DNA from: an uncultured bacterium
GTDB lineage: Bacteria > Patescibacteriota > Minisyncoccia > Phycocordibacterales > PALSA-1337
Direction of reading: 5' to 3'
Length of the DNA: 9,310 nt
Assembly: GCA_903870235.1 (NCBI GenBank)
Contig: CAIQCA010000144.1
Coordinates: 1-9,310 of the forward strand
Position 1 is the first letter of the stretch. Every line of letters starts with the position of its first letter. A program made the translations under genes and the position numbers. Positions 4,924 through 9,310 of the stretch are shown in pieces. Below the pieces are notes generated by a model. That model had not been told where the DNA came from. It saw nothing but the letters and a program-made list of their open reading frames with translations, and ran no database searches.

Positions 4924-5088
4924 TTAACGAGCGTGCATCCGCTCGATGAATCCCGGTGGCGTTGCCGCCAAGATGATTTCAAGCGCGCGCAATGTTCCTT
5001 CAACTGTGCCTTCGTCATCCGGTGGAAGACTTACCTCATGCACACCAGGTGACGCTGGCTGTTTCTTTTCTGCTGGCTTATTTGCCAT
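4924..5088 (-). CDS. 54-residue hydrophilic microprotein, no recognised family
   Basis: Reading the minus strand from ATG 5088 gives MANKPAEKKQPASPGVHEVS, then LPPDDEGTVEGTLRALEIIL and AATPPGFIERMHAR, stop at 4924. A full AGGAGG lies seven bases before the ATG and a terminator follows the stop, so expression signals are complete and strong. The product has a Lys/Pro-rich N-terminus, an acidic middle (residues 24-30) and one short amphipathic helix (about 31-41). No Cys, no signal peptide, no membrane segment. I do not recognise a family. With the 1590-1760 gene it forms a set of short, GC-richer, Shine-Dalgarno-led genes with their own terminators. It is divergent from the 5198 membrane-protein gene, and the two promoters interleave. 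Confidence 0.65.
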   Translation of the reverse strand: MANKPAEKKQPASPGVHEVSLPPDDEGTVEGTLRALEIILAATPPGFIERMHAR

Positions 5089-5095
5089 ATGATGT

Positions 5096-5101
5096 CCTCC
5101 T
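5096..5101 (-). promoter_or_regulatory. Full Shine-Dalgarno site AGGAGG for the 5088 start
   Basis: Reverse-strand AGGAGG ends seven bases before ATG 5088 and fixes the start of the microprotein gene. Confidence 0.7.
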
Positions 5102-5105
5102 GTTC

Positions 5106-5142
5106 TTTTGTCAGTGTATCATATTTTGGTATATTGACAAAA
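5106..5142. repeat. 8-bp inverted repeat across the divergent promoter region
   Basis: TTTTGTCA (5106-5113) and TGACAAAA (5135-5142) are exact reverse complements, 21 bases apart. One arm covers the plus-strand -35; the other lies at the predicted minus-strand transcription start. The layout would suit an operator, but chance is possible since one arm contains a promoter hexamer. Confidence 0.4.
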
Positions 5143-5146
5143 CCAA
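5118..5146 (-). promoter_or_regulatory. Promoter of the 5088 microprotein gene
   Basis: Minus-strand TTGGTT (5146-5141) and TATGAT (5123-5118) are 17 bases apart. The -10 is good, the -35 poor. Its -35 lies within the spacer of the plus-strand promoter. Confidence 0.4.
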
Positions 5147-5162
5147 TAAAAGAGTTTATTGT
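5134..5162 (+). promoter_or_regulatory. Promoter of the 5198 membrane-protein gene
   Basis: Consensus TTGACA (5134-5139) and TATTGT (5157-5162) are 17 bases apart. Transcription would start near 5169, downstream of the TTG at 5159, which therefore cannot be the start codon. Confidence 0.65.
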
Positions 5163-5197
5163 GTTGTAGGTTTGCAAAATTTAAAAAGGAGATTGTA

Positions 5198-5743
5198 ATG
5201 AAATGGTTAGATGATCTTGATCGGGAGTTGCTCTGGCTCTTTGAGAAGCTGACGCATGGGTCGCAGTACTTGTTTGGTAAAGATAACTTCTGGCTTGGCT
5301 GGGCGGCATTTTATTGTGAGTTTGCCGTTTTCGCTATCAGGAACATTGCGGATTTTCTCAAAGGCGGCAGCTTCGTATCGTTTATCGGAGACATTCTGAT
5401 GACAGCAGGACTTATGATACTGCTTCAGTATGTGATTGCGCTCATACTGAATACTCACAAACCACAACGTAGTAGTGGGTCATCTATGTCGCGAAATCCA
5501 CTCGAGGTGTCGTATACCGGTAAAATGCTACGTCTTTTGGAGGTGGCGTTCCTCCTTCTCTGGGTCCTAGAATTATATACAGGGAAGGCTTCCGTGTATT
5601 CCTTATTTATCAGGGTCTTCGGAGTAGCGCGCTGGTATTTCTTCTCGTGTACACCATTGCCACCTGGTAAGGACATCCTCGACCTTCTGACTGGACCTCT
5701 CAAAGCGTTGTTTGGTCAGAAAGCCTATGTTCCAATTGAGTGA
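5198..5743 (+). CDS. Multi-pass membrane protein of unknown function, 181 residues
   Basis: The start is ATG 5198, six bases after AAGGAG (5186-5191) and downstream of a -35/-10 promoter. The product begins MKWLDDLDRELLWLFEKLTH, an amphipathic, acidic N-terminal helix, then has likely membrane segments at about 31-52, 59-85, 108-127 and 132-151, with a hydrophilic Ser-rich loop (about 86-107) between the second and third. It ends in a short hydrophilic tail. No catalytic motif or family is recognised. Codon use is GC-richer than in the flanking leaderless genes, similar to the 1590-1760 and 4924-5088 genes. A terminator follows the stop. The protein should sit in the cytoplasmic membrane; I propose no function. 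Confidence 0.75.
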   Translation: MKWLDDLDRELLWLFEKLTHGSQYLFGKDNFWLGWAAFYCEFAVFAIRNIADFLKGGSFVSFIGDILMTAGLMILLQYVIALILNTHKPQRSSGSSMSRNPLEVSYTGKMLRLLEVAFLLLWVLELYTGKASVYSLFIRVFGVARWYFFSCTPLPPGKDILDLLTGPLKALFGQKAYVPIE

Positions 5744-5776
5744 AGAGTGATTCTTTTGGACCAATGTCCACGTCAG

Positions 5777-5806
5777 AGCGCTTGGTTGTAAAACCGGCGC
5801 TTTTTT
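5777..5806 (+). terminator. Rho-independent terminator after the 5198-5743 gene
   Basis: AGCGC pairs with GCGCT (5777-5781, 5797-5801) and GGTT with AACC around a GTAA loop, with a T run (5801-5806). It lies just upstream of the -10 box of the next gene. Confidence 0.75.
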
Positions 5807-5817
5807 GTTTGGTCTGC

Positions 5818-5823
5818 TATACT
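5818..5823 (+). promoter_or_regulatory. -10 box TATACT, predicted leaderless promoter
   Basis: TATACT ends at 5823, seven bases before ATG 5830. The preceding terminator occupies the -35 region, so this promoter has no -35. It decides the start: the upstream in-frame ATG at 5740 overlaps the previous gene and its frame runs through the terminator. Confidence 0.6.
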
Positions 5824-5829
5824 TCCACC

Positions 5830-6219
5830 ATGAGTACAGAACCAGCATCTATAAGCGAAAATAATCCCGGAACATGTTCTGTTTGCCACCAGCCCGTACT
5901 AAAAGAATATTATTTTTGTCCCAATTGTGGCAACAAGCTTCATATACCACCACTTTCAATATCAGTTTGGACTCAAATCGGTATCTACGCTTTCAGCATC
6001 ATATTGCCATCGATCTGTTTCATACTAGTAACCAAATGGCCTGGTATAAAATATATCAAGTCACACGATTCTAAATCAAAAAAGATTGGCATTATCGCTC
6101 TGATACTTTTGATTGTATCCACGGTTGTTACTTATTGGCTCGCTGTTACATGGACTATAAAAACTATTCAGTCAGCTGTAGATACCACGAATATAACTTT
6201 GAGCGGGTATTCACTTTAA
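5830..6219 (+). CDS. Zinc-ribbon protein with two membrane helices
   Basis: From ATG 5830 the product has 129 residues. A zinc ribbon lies at the N-terminus: CSVC (Cys16, Cys19) and CPNC (Cys30, Cys33) in the pattern CxxC-x10-CxxC, followed by GNKLH as in the zinc-ribbon_2/DUF7577-type families. Two hydrophobic segments follow (about 47-67 and 86-108), separated by a basic hydrophilic loop (KYIKSHDSKSKKIG), then a short tail. The ribbon is expected in the cytoplasm and both helices in the cytoplasmic membrane. Such zinc-ribbon membrane proteins are frequent in Patescibacteria, usually without assigned function; they are often taken as protein-interaction modules. No catalytic motif is seen. 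The leaderless promoter supports the start, and the upstream extension (residues before MSTEPAS) would translate the terminator. Confidence 0.75.
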   Translation: MSTEPASISENNPGTCSVCHQPVLKEYYFCPNCGNKLHIPPLSISVWTQIGIYAFSIILPSICFILVTKWPGIKYIKSHDSKSKKIGIIALILLIVSTVVTYWLAVTWTIKTIQSAVDTTNITLSGYSL

Positions 6220-6240
6220 CTGATTGTGTATCAAAACCTG

Positions 6241-6270
6241 TTGACAAGTATACATAAGTATGATTATATT
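6241..6270 (+). promoter_or_regulatory. Promoter of the 6287 zinc-ribbon gene
   Basis: Consensus TTGACA (6241-6246) and TATATT (6265-6270) are 18 bases apart. The transcript would have a short leader holding AGGAGG at 6276-6281, five bases before the ATG. Confidence 0.65.
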
Positions 6271-6286
6271 TATATAGGAGGTAAAT

Positions 6287-6574
6287 ATGAATGTCTTGGT
6301 ACAAGTCGTTAGAAGTATTTTTGCGCCACAGAGAGCACTAATTCCGGATCACGAGATTGTGCCAGCGGAGCTGATTGGCTTGGGTCCAACCCCAGCATTT
6401 AAGTTCAGGCCGCGGCCTGGTCGGTGTGCTGTCTGTGATCGGGATTTTAGTCCTAAGCTCAACAGGGGTCCGGATGGTCTTTGTCCTCTTTGCAGGGCAG
6501 AAAATCTGATCTGGAAAATCAAAGTTGCCCAAAGACAGGCTGGCCAGGTGCCTGGTGGCACCAAGGACAAATGA
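6287..6574 (+). CDS. Basic 95-residue zinc-ribbon protein, unknown function
   Basis: The protein carries CAVC (Cys47, Cys50) and CPLC (Cys66, Cys69), a CxxC-x15-CxxC four-cysteine zinc site. Around it lie RPRPGR before the first knuckle and a basic C-terminal helix (about 70-85, RAENLIWKIKVAQRQ) ending in a Gly/Lys tail. The N-terminal half (VLVQVVRSIF...ELIGLGPTPAFKF) is partly hydrophobic but not a clear membrane segment. Four-cysteine sites with this basic flank are often used for RNA or protein contacts; that is inference. The gene has the best expression signals in the window: a consensus -35, a near-consensus -10, a perfect AGGAGG and a terminator. Codon use is GC-rich. No family is recognised. 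Confidence 0.75.
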   Translation: MNVLVQVVRSIFAPQRALIPDHEIVPAELIGLGPTPAFKFRPRPGRCAVCDRDFSPKLNRGPDGLCPLCRAENLIWKIKVAQRQAGQVPGGTKDK

Positions 6575-6575
6575 G

Positions 6576-6610
6576 GCGTAACCGCGGATAACGGGAACGC
6601 TTCTTTTTTT
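6576..6610 (+). terminator. Rho-independent terminator after the 6287-6574 gene
   Basis: GCGT/ACGC (6576-6579, 6597-6600) with an inner CCG/CGG pair, then a T-rich run (6601-6610). It begins right after the stop and its T tract abuts the -10 box of the next gene. Confidence 0.7.
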
Positions 6611-6612
6611 GT

Positions 6613-6618
6613 TATAAT
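6613..6618 (+). promoter_or_regulatory. -10 box TATAAT, predicted leaderless promoter of the pilin-like gene
   Basis: Perfect TATAAT ends at 6618, seven bases before ATG 6625. The preceding terminator occupies the -35 position, so no -35 is possible. Confidence 0.6.
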
Positions 6619-6624
6619 AATGCC

Positions 6625-7977
6625 ATGTCAAAGTCCAAATACAGAGGCTTTACTCTTATAGAGATTTTAATAGTTATAGCCATAATAGGTATTTTGGCTA
6701 CTATAATTATTGTTTTTTTGAATAGTGCTAGAGTATCTGCCAAAAATTCTGAGAGGACTACTGATGTTCGTACAATTAAGACAGGTTTGGAGATGTATGC
6801 CAATGATCATGGCGGGAATTACCCATCGACCATGACCGGGGGTGGAGGTGGTGGTGGAACCAGACAAACATATGGCCTTAATCCCTGTGCTTCTACAGGC
6901 ATTGTCGGCAGGACGGATTGGATACCAGGTATTGTTAGTGGTGGTTATATATCCAAATTACCTTCTGATCCAGACGGGCTAGCTATCAATACAACTGACA
7001 CTACTGCTGGTTGTAATAATACGTATATGTATACATCAGATGGTAAGAACTACACTCTCTCTAACAATATTGTGACAGTTTCTTCTGATCCCACATCGGG
7101 GGGCGGGACATCACTACCTTTGTTTGTTCCTTATATCACGTTCGATCGCAATGGTGGTACAGGAGATACTTCAACGCAGACTTTAGATACTGGACAAACA
7201 GCCAACCTCAACCCCAATACTTACTCTAGAACGGGCTATACTTTTTCTGGATGGTCTACATCATCTAGTGGTCTGGTATCTTATGCAGATGGTGCGAGTT
7301 ACACGATGACAGGTTCTTCAAACGTGACCTTATATGCAGTGTGGATTAGAAGTGGTATTACTTTTGTTTATAATGGTAGTTCTGTTACATATGGAACAGT
7401 ACAAAATCCAGTTACTGGCAAAGTCTGGCTTGATCGAAACCTTGGAGCGACACGTGTAGCTCTTTCGGCCACCGATTCTGCTGCTTATGGTGATGTATTT
7501 CAATGGGGCAGAGCCGCTGATGGACATCAGATTAGAGTACCGTTATCTGGTGCGACGGACGTGACCTCGGATAGCTGGGTGCCTGGGCATTCAAAATTTA
7601 TTCTGGCATCCATGTATTCCTATGGTAATTGGGGCCCTGAACCCAGTGGTGTACTGTGGCAAGGGGTAAGTGGACCCAATAATCCGTGCCCAACAGGATT
7701 TAGATTGCCTACAGAGGCTGAGCTTACTTCAGAAATTTCAAGCTGGGATTCGCAAGACAGTGCAGGTGCCTTTGGCTCGGTTTTGAAATTAACACTGGCT
7801 GGTCAACGGTTGTATGAAGGTGGTTCGCTTTTCAGTGAGGGTTCCTGGGGTGAGTATTGGACGAGCACATATGATGGTAATTGGGCTGCAAGACACCTTG
7901 AGTTCAATAGTAGTTCAGCAATTATGAACTCTCACTATCATGCGATAGGTTTTTCAGTGCGTTGTATTATGGATTAG
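6625..7977 (+). CDS. Type IV prepilin-like protein fused to InlB-type repeat and FISUMP domain
   Basis: This 450-residue protein starts with a type IV prepilin leader: MSKSKYRG / FTLIEILIVIAIIGILATIIIVFL, with the peptidase site after Gly8 and Glu at mature position +5. A pilin helix and small globular part follow (about 32-160), with Cys88 and Cys130 able to form a disulfide. A Gly7 tract (72-78) links them. Residues about 170-240 match the InlB B-repeat/Listeria-Bacteroides repeat (ITFDRNGGTG...GYTFSGW...YTMTGSSNVTLYAVW). From about 255 to the end lies a FISUMP domain (TIGR02145-like): GKVWLDRNLGATR, WGRAADGHQ, NNPCPTGFRLPTEAEL, GEYWTSTYDG and GFSVRCIMD. Such a protein would be inserted by the pilus or pseudopilus machine and display adhesion-like domains outside, a possible minor pilin/tip adhesin (inference). 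The prepilin peptidase and motor are not in this window. Confidence 0.85.
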   Translation: MSKSKYRGFTLIEILIVIAIIGILATIIIVFLNSARVSAKNSERTTDVRTIKTGLEMYANDHGGNYPSTMTGGGGGGGTRQTYGLNPCASTGIVGRTDWIPGIVSGGYISKLPSDPDGLAINTTDTTAGCNNTYMYTSDGKNYTLSNNIVTVSSDPTSGGGTSLPLFVPYITFDRNGGTGDTSTQTLDTGQTANLNPNTYSRTGYTFSGWSTSSSGLVSYADGASYTMTGSSNVTLYAVWIRSGITFVYNGSSVTYGTVQNPVTGKVWLDRNLGATRVALSATDSAAYGDVFQWGRAADGHQIRVPLSGATDVTSDSWVPGHSKFILASMYSYGNWGPEPSGVLWQGVSGPNNPCPTGFRLPTEAELTSEISSWDSQDSAGAFGSVLKLTLAGQRLYEGGSLFSEGSWGEYWTSTYDGNWAARHLEFNSSSAIMNSHYHAIGFSVRCIMD

Positions 7978-7987
7978 CTATTGATGT

Positions 7988-7993
7988 TATAAT
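7988..7993 (+). promoter_or_regulatory. -10 box TATAAT before the 8026 gene
   Basis: TATAAT ends at 7993, predicting a start near 8000 and a leader of about 26 bases without a Shine-Dalgarno site. It differs from the leaderless set, where the ATG sits at +1. Confidence 0.45.
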
Positions 7994-8025
7994 AGTGTCA
8001 TTACGTAGACATATAAACCAATTTT

Positions 8026-8778
8026 ATGAGACAAACACTCGATACGCCGCCACCTTCCACTGAACATACTGAGGAGGTCACTAGGGAAACAAATATGCGT
8101 GAACAGCAGCGCATGAAAGACCGCTTCGATGGCATTATGGTTGAAAAAGATGGAAAGTTACAAAGACTCGATGGTGGCCAAATCGATACTACAGAAACGG
8201 GGGCGGAAGCTGTTGCAAAGCCCCAAGAAGTGATAGCTGAGGCTGGCGAAGATCCTGAAAAAACCTTTATCAATCCAGAGAAAGATTTGGAGGATATAAC
8301 AGCACAGATGCAGAAAAATAGCGAAAGAATTGATGCTATAAAACAGTCTACAGCCGAGGATATGAAGAAACTCAATGACACTCGCGTGGCTTTGGGTCTA
8401 CCTCCTCTAGAAAGCCCGCTCGAAAATGCAGCCAATAACAATGAATTACGTGCATTGGAGGAGGATCAAATCAAACTGAAAGAAAAAGAGGAAAATGCTA
8501 AATATGAAAAAGATCTAGAAGGTATGCTTAAACTTTTGGGAGCATTACCGAAAACCGAACTTAAAATTATTATCGAAACTGGAAAAACACCAGACGGTAA
8601 ATTACTTAAGACTCCTGGAGGTAAAGAAGTCAATTCCGATGTCGCCAAGAAGCTTGCTGAAGCTGCTGAATCTGGAGCAACAAAGATCACTAAGGCTGTA
8701 CTTAGTGCAGTCTTGGGCATAGTTAAAGGTATATTGAAGGGTATATTTGCGGTCGCGAAAGCCGCAGTTACGGAGTAA
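8026..8778 (+). CDS. Hydrophilic helical protein with cationic amphipathic C-terminal helix, unknown family
   Basis: The 250-residue protein is strongly hydrophilic and rich in Glu/Lys. Residues 84-117 and 138-162 have the heptad-like charge pattern of coiled coils, and a Pro/Glu-rich N-terminal part (1-80) is probably disordered. The C-terminus is different: about 218-248 (ATKITKAVLSAVLGIVKGILKGIFAVAKAAV) is a hydrophobic, Lys- and Gly-spaced helix like those of membrane-active peptides. No signal peptide is visible, so membrane targeting by that helix is inferred. Asp/Gly turns (DGKLQRLDGGQ, TPDGKLLKTPGGK) occur twice. Start ATG 8026 has no Shine-Dalgarno site. It is followed by two further genes at 56 and 26 bases, perhaps expressed together. 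I do not recognise a family and propose no function; anchoring to the envelope and partner binding through coiled coils is one possibility. Confidence 0.7.
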   Translation: MRQTLDTPPPSTEHTEEVTRETNMREQQRMKDRFDGIMVEKDGKLQRLDGGQIDTTETGAEAVAKPQEVIAEAGEDPEKTFINPEKDLEDITAQMQKNSERIDAIKQSTAEDMKKLNDTRVALGLPPLESPLENAANNNELRALEEDQIKLKEKEENAKYEKDLEGMLKLLGALPKTELKIIIETGKTPDGKLLKTPGGKEVNSDVAKKLAEAAESGATKITKAVLSAVLGIVKGILKGIFAVAKAAVTE

Positions 8779-8797
8779 TACATGCATGGTAATCTGA

Positions 8798-8803
8798 TAT
8801 AAT
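8798..8803 (+). promoter_or_regulatory. -10 box TATAAT before the 8835 gene
   Basis: TATAAT ends at 8803, predicting a start near 8810 and a leader of about 25 bases without a Shine-Dalgarno site, the same arrangement as at 7988. Confidence 0.4.
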
Positions 8804-8834
8804 ATCGTCATATTAATCAATTAAATATAAAACT

Positions 8835-9107
8835 ATGGAGAAAGTTGAAAGTATAGGAGATAAGGAGTGGTTCAAGAGTGAGCCAGAAATAAGAGGCACT
8901 CTTATTGACTTGGAAGTTGTGAATGGTATTCCTTTTATGGCGGCACAAGAAAAGATGACAGAAGGTGATCTAGCTGGAATAAGGAGCCTGGTTGGAGAAT
9001 ACTTACAGTTGGATATTGAGGCTGATGCTAGGGATGGCAATATAAGACAGAAAGATATAATAGAAAGACTCGACAATACCTTTAGACGAATTGTAGAACG
9101 AGTGTAG
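8835..9107 (+). CDS. Small acidic helical protein, unknown family
   Basis: The 90-residue product begins MEKVESIGDKEWFKSEPEIR and is predominantly helical and hydrophilic, with alternating acidic and basic residues, and ends RRIVERV. It has no Cys, no membrane segment and no recognised motif. The start at ATG 8835 has no Shine-Dalgarno site but follows a TATAAT at the same distance as its upstream neighbour. The gene lies 56 bases after the 8026-8778 gene and 26 bases before the next, so the three may function together. No function is proposed. A minus-strand frame covering much of the same region is judged a shadow. Confidence 0.6.
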   Translation: MEKVESIGDKEWFKSEPEIRGTLIDLEVVNGIPFMAAQEKMTEGDLAGIRSLVGEYLQLDIEADARDGNIRQKDIIERLDNTFRRIVERV

Positions 9108-9133
9108 AAGAGATCCCTTGTTAACATATAAAT

Positions 9134-9310
9134 ATGTCTACAGAAATTTTTGATGAAAATCCCTTATCGGGAACTCGTAGTAGTCTTAAGACGCGAAAGA
9201 ATAGTCCCAGAGATTCTTTTATGGTGAGAATTCTTATCAAATACGGATTTGCTAATGATGAAAAAAGCGCGATTATTCTCCTGTTGGTGATAGTTGTTAT
9301 TTGTATTATA
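9134..9310 (+). CDS. N-terminal part of a membrane protein (3' end outside window)
   Basis: From ATG 9134 the frame is open to the edge and gives 59 residues: MSTEIFDENPLSGTRSSLKT, a Lys/Arg-rich part (RKNSPRDSFMVRILIKYGFANDEK) and a hydrophobic stretch SAIILLLVIVVICII that is still running at 9310. It looks like a cytoplasmic tail of about 45 residues followed by the first membrane helix of a larger protein. No Shine-Dalgarno site precedes the ATG; TATAAA at 9127-9132 is too close to act as its -10. Transcription from upstream is likely. The family cannot be judged from this fragment. Confidence 0.6.
   Translation, partial: MSTEIFDENPLSGTRSSLKTRKNSPRDSFMVRILIKYGFANDEKSAIILLLVIVVICII

Noticed and set aside
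5159..5197. TTG at 5159 as the start of the membrane protein
   Set aside because: It lies at the -10 box, upstream of the predicted transcript start; AAGGAG and ATG 5198 fit better.
5740..5829. Upstream ATG at 5740 as the start of the zinc-ribbon membrane protein
   Set aside because: This extension overlaps the previous gene and translates its terminator; ATG 5830 has a -10 box at the leaderless distance.
8001..8441. 146-residue minus-strand frame, Ser-rich and hydrophobic
   Set aside because: It is the complement of a Glu/Lys-rich coding region; no start or terminator signals support it.
1..9310. UGA recoding as in Gracilibacteria/SR1
   Set aside because: TGA closes the YdeI-like, nucleotidyltransferase, S51, membrane-protein and zinc-ribbon genes at family-consistent ends, so the standard bacterial code holds.

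Overview
This window looks like a chromosomal segment from a Candidate Phyla Radiation bacterium (Patescibacteria, probably a Parcubacteria-like lineage). The assignment is inferred from the mixture of content, not from a marker gene: a LamG surface protein with a Gly-rich linker, a type IV prepilin-like protein carrying InlB-type and FISUMP-type modules, a free-standing MshEN/GspE-N protein, small zinc-ribbon membrane proteins, very tight packing and many short genes without recognisable relatives. TGA is used as an ordinary stop in at least five genes, so the UGA=Gly code of Gracilibacteria/SR1 does not apply. No tRNA, rRNA, CRISPR array, insertion sequence or origin was seen, and no gene-free stretch reaches 300 bases.

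Layout. 1-756 is the C-terminal part of a LamG surface protein, open at the left edge. 779-1511 holds a YdeI/OmdA-like protein, a 42-residue membrane microprotein and a four-helix SMR/EamA-like transporter (the last two overlap by ATGA). 1590-1760 (-) is a microprotein gene with its own Shine-Dalgarno site and terminator. 1857-2929 is a coupled nucleotidyltransferase / peptidase S51 pair. 2954-3583 (-) is a nitroreductase, divergent from an HxlR-type regulator (3722-4009) across one perfect 18-bp palindrome. 4099-4743 (-) is a free-standing MshEN protein with a structured leader. 4924-5088 (-) is a second microprotein, divergent from a membrane protein (5198-5743). 5830-6219 and 6287-6574 encode two zinc-ribbon proteins. 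6625-7977 is the prepilin-FISUMP fusion. 8026-8778, 8835-9107 and 9134-9310 (cut by the right edge) are three consecutive unknown genes.

Two styles of expression signal alternate. One set (779, 1054, 1857, 3722, 5830, 6625) has a TATAAT/TATACT-like -10 box ending 7-8 bases before the start codon, which predicts leaderless mRNAs. Another set (1760-, 4743-, 5198, 6287, 5088-) has a -35/-10 promoter or part of one, a clear purine-rich Shine-Dalgarno site and a Rho-independent terminator (the terminator for four of them is strong). Several ORF starts were moved inward to fit these signals.

The best functional story is the HxlR/nitroreductase pair, a likely redox or electrophile switch in which both divergent promoters take their -35 box from one palindrome. 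The second is a surface theme (LamG protein, prepilin-FISUMP fusion, free-standing MshEN protein) consistent with a type IV pilus-like attachment machinery encoded elsewhere.
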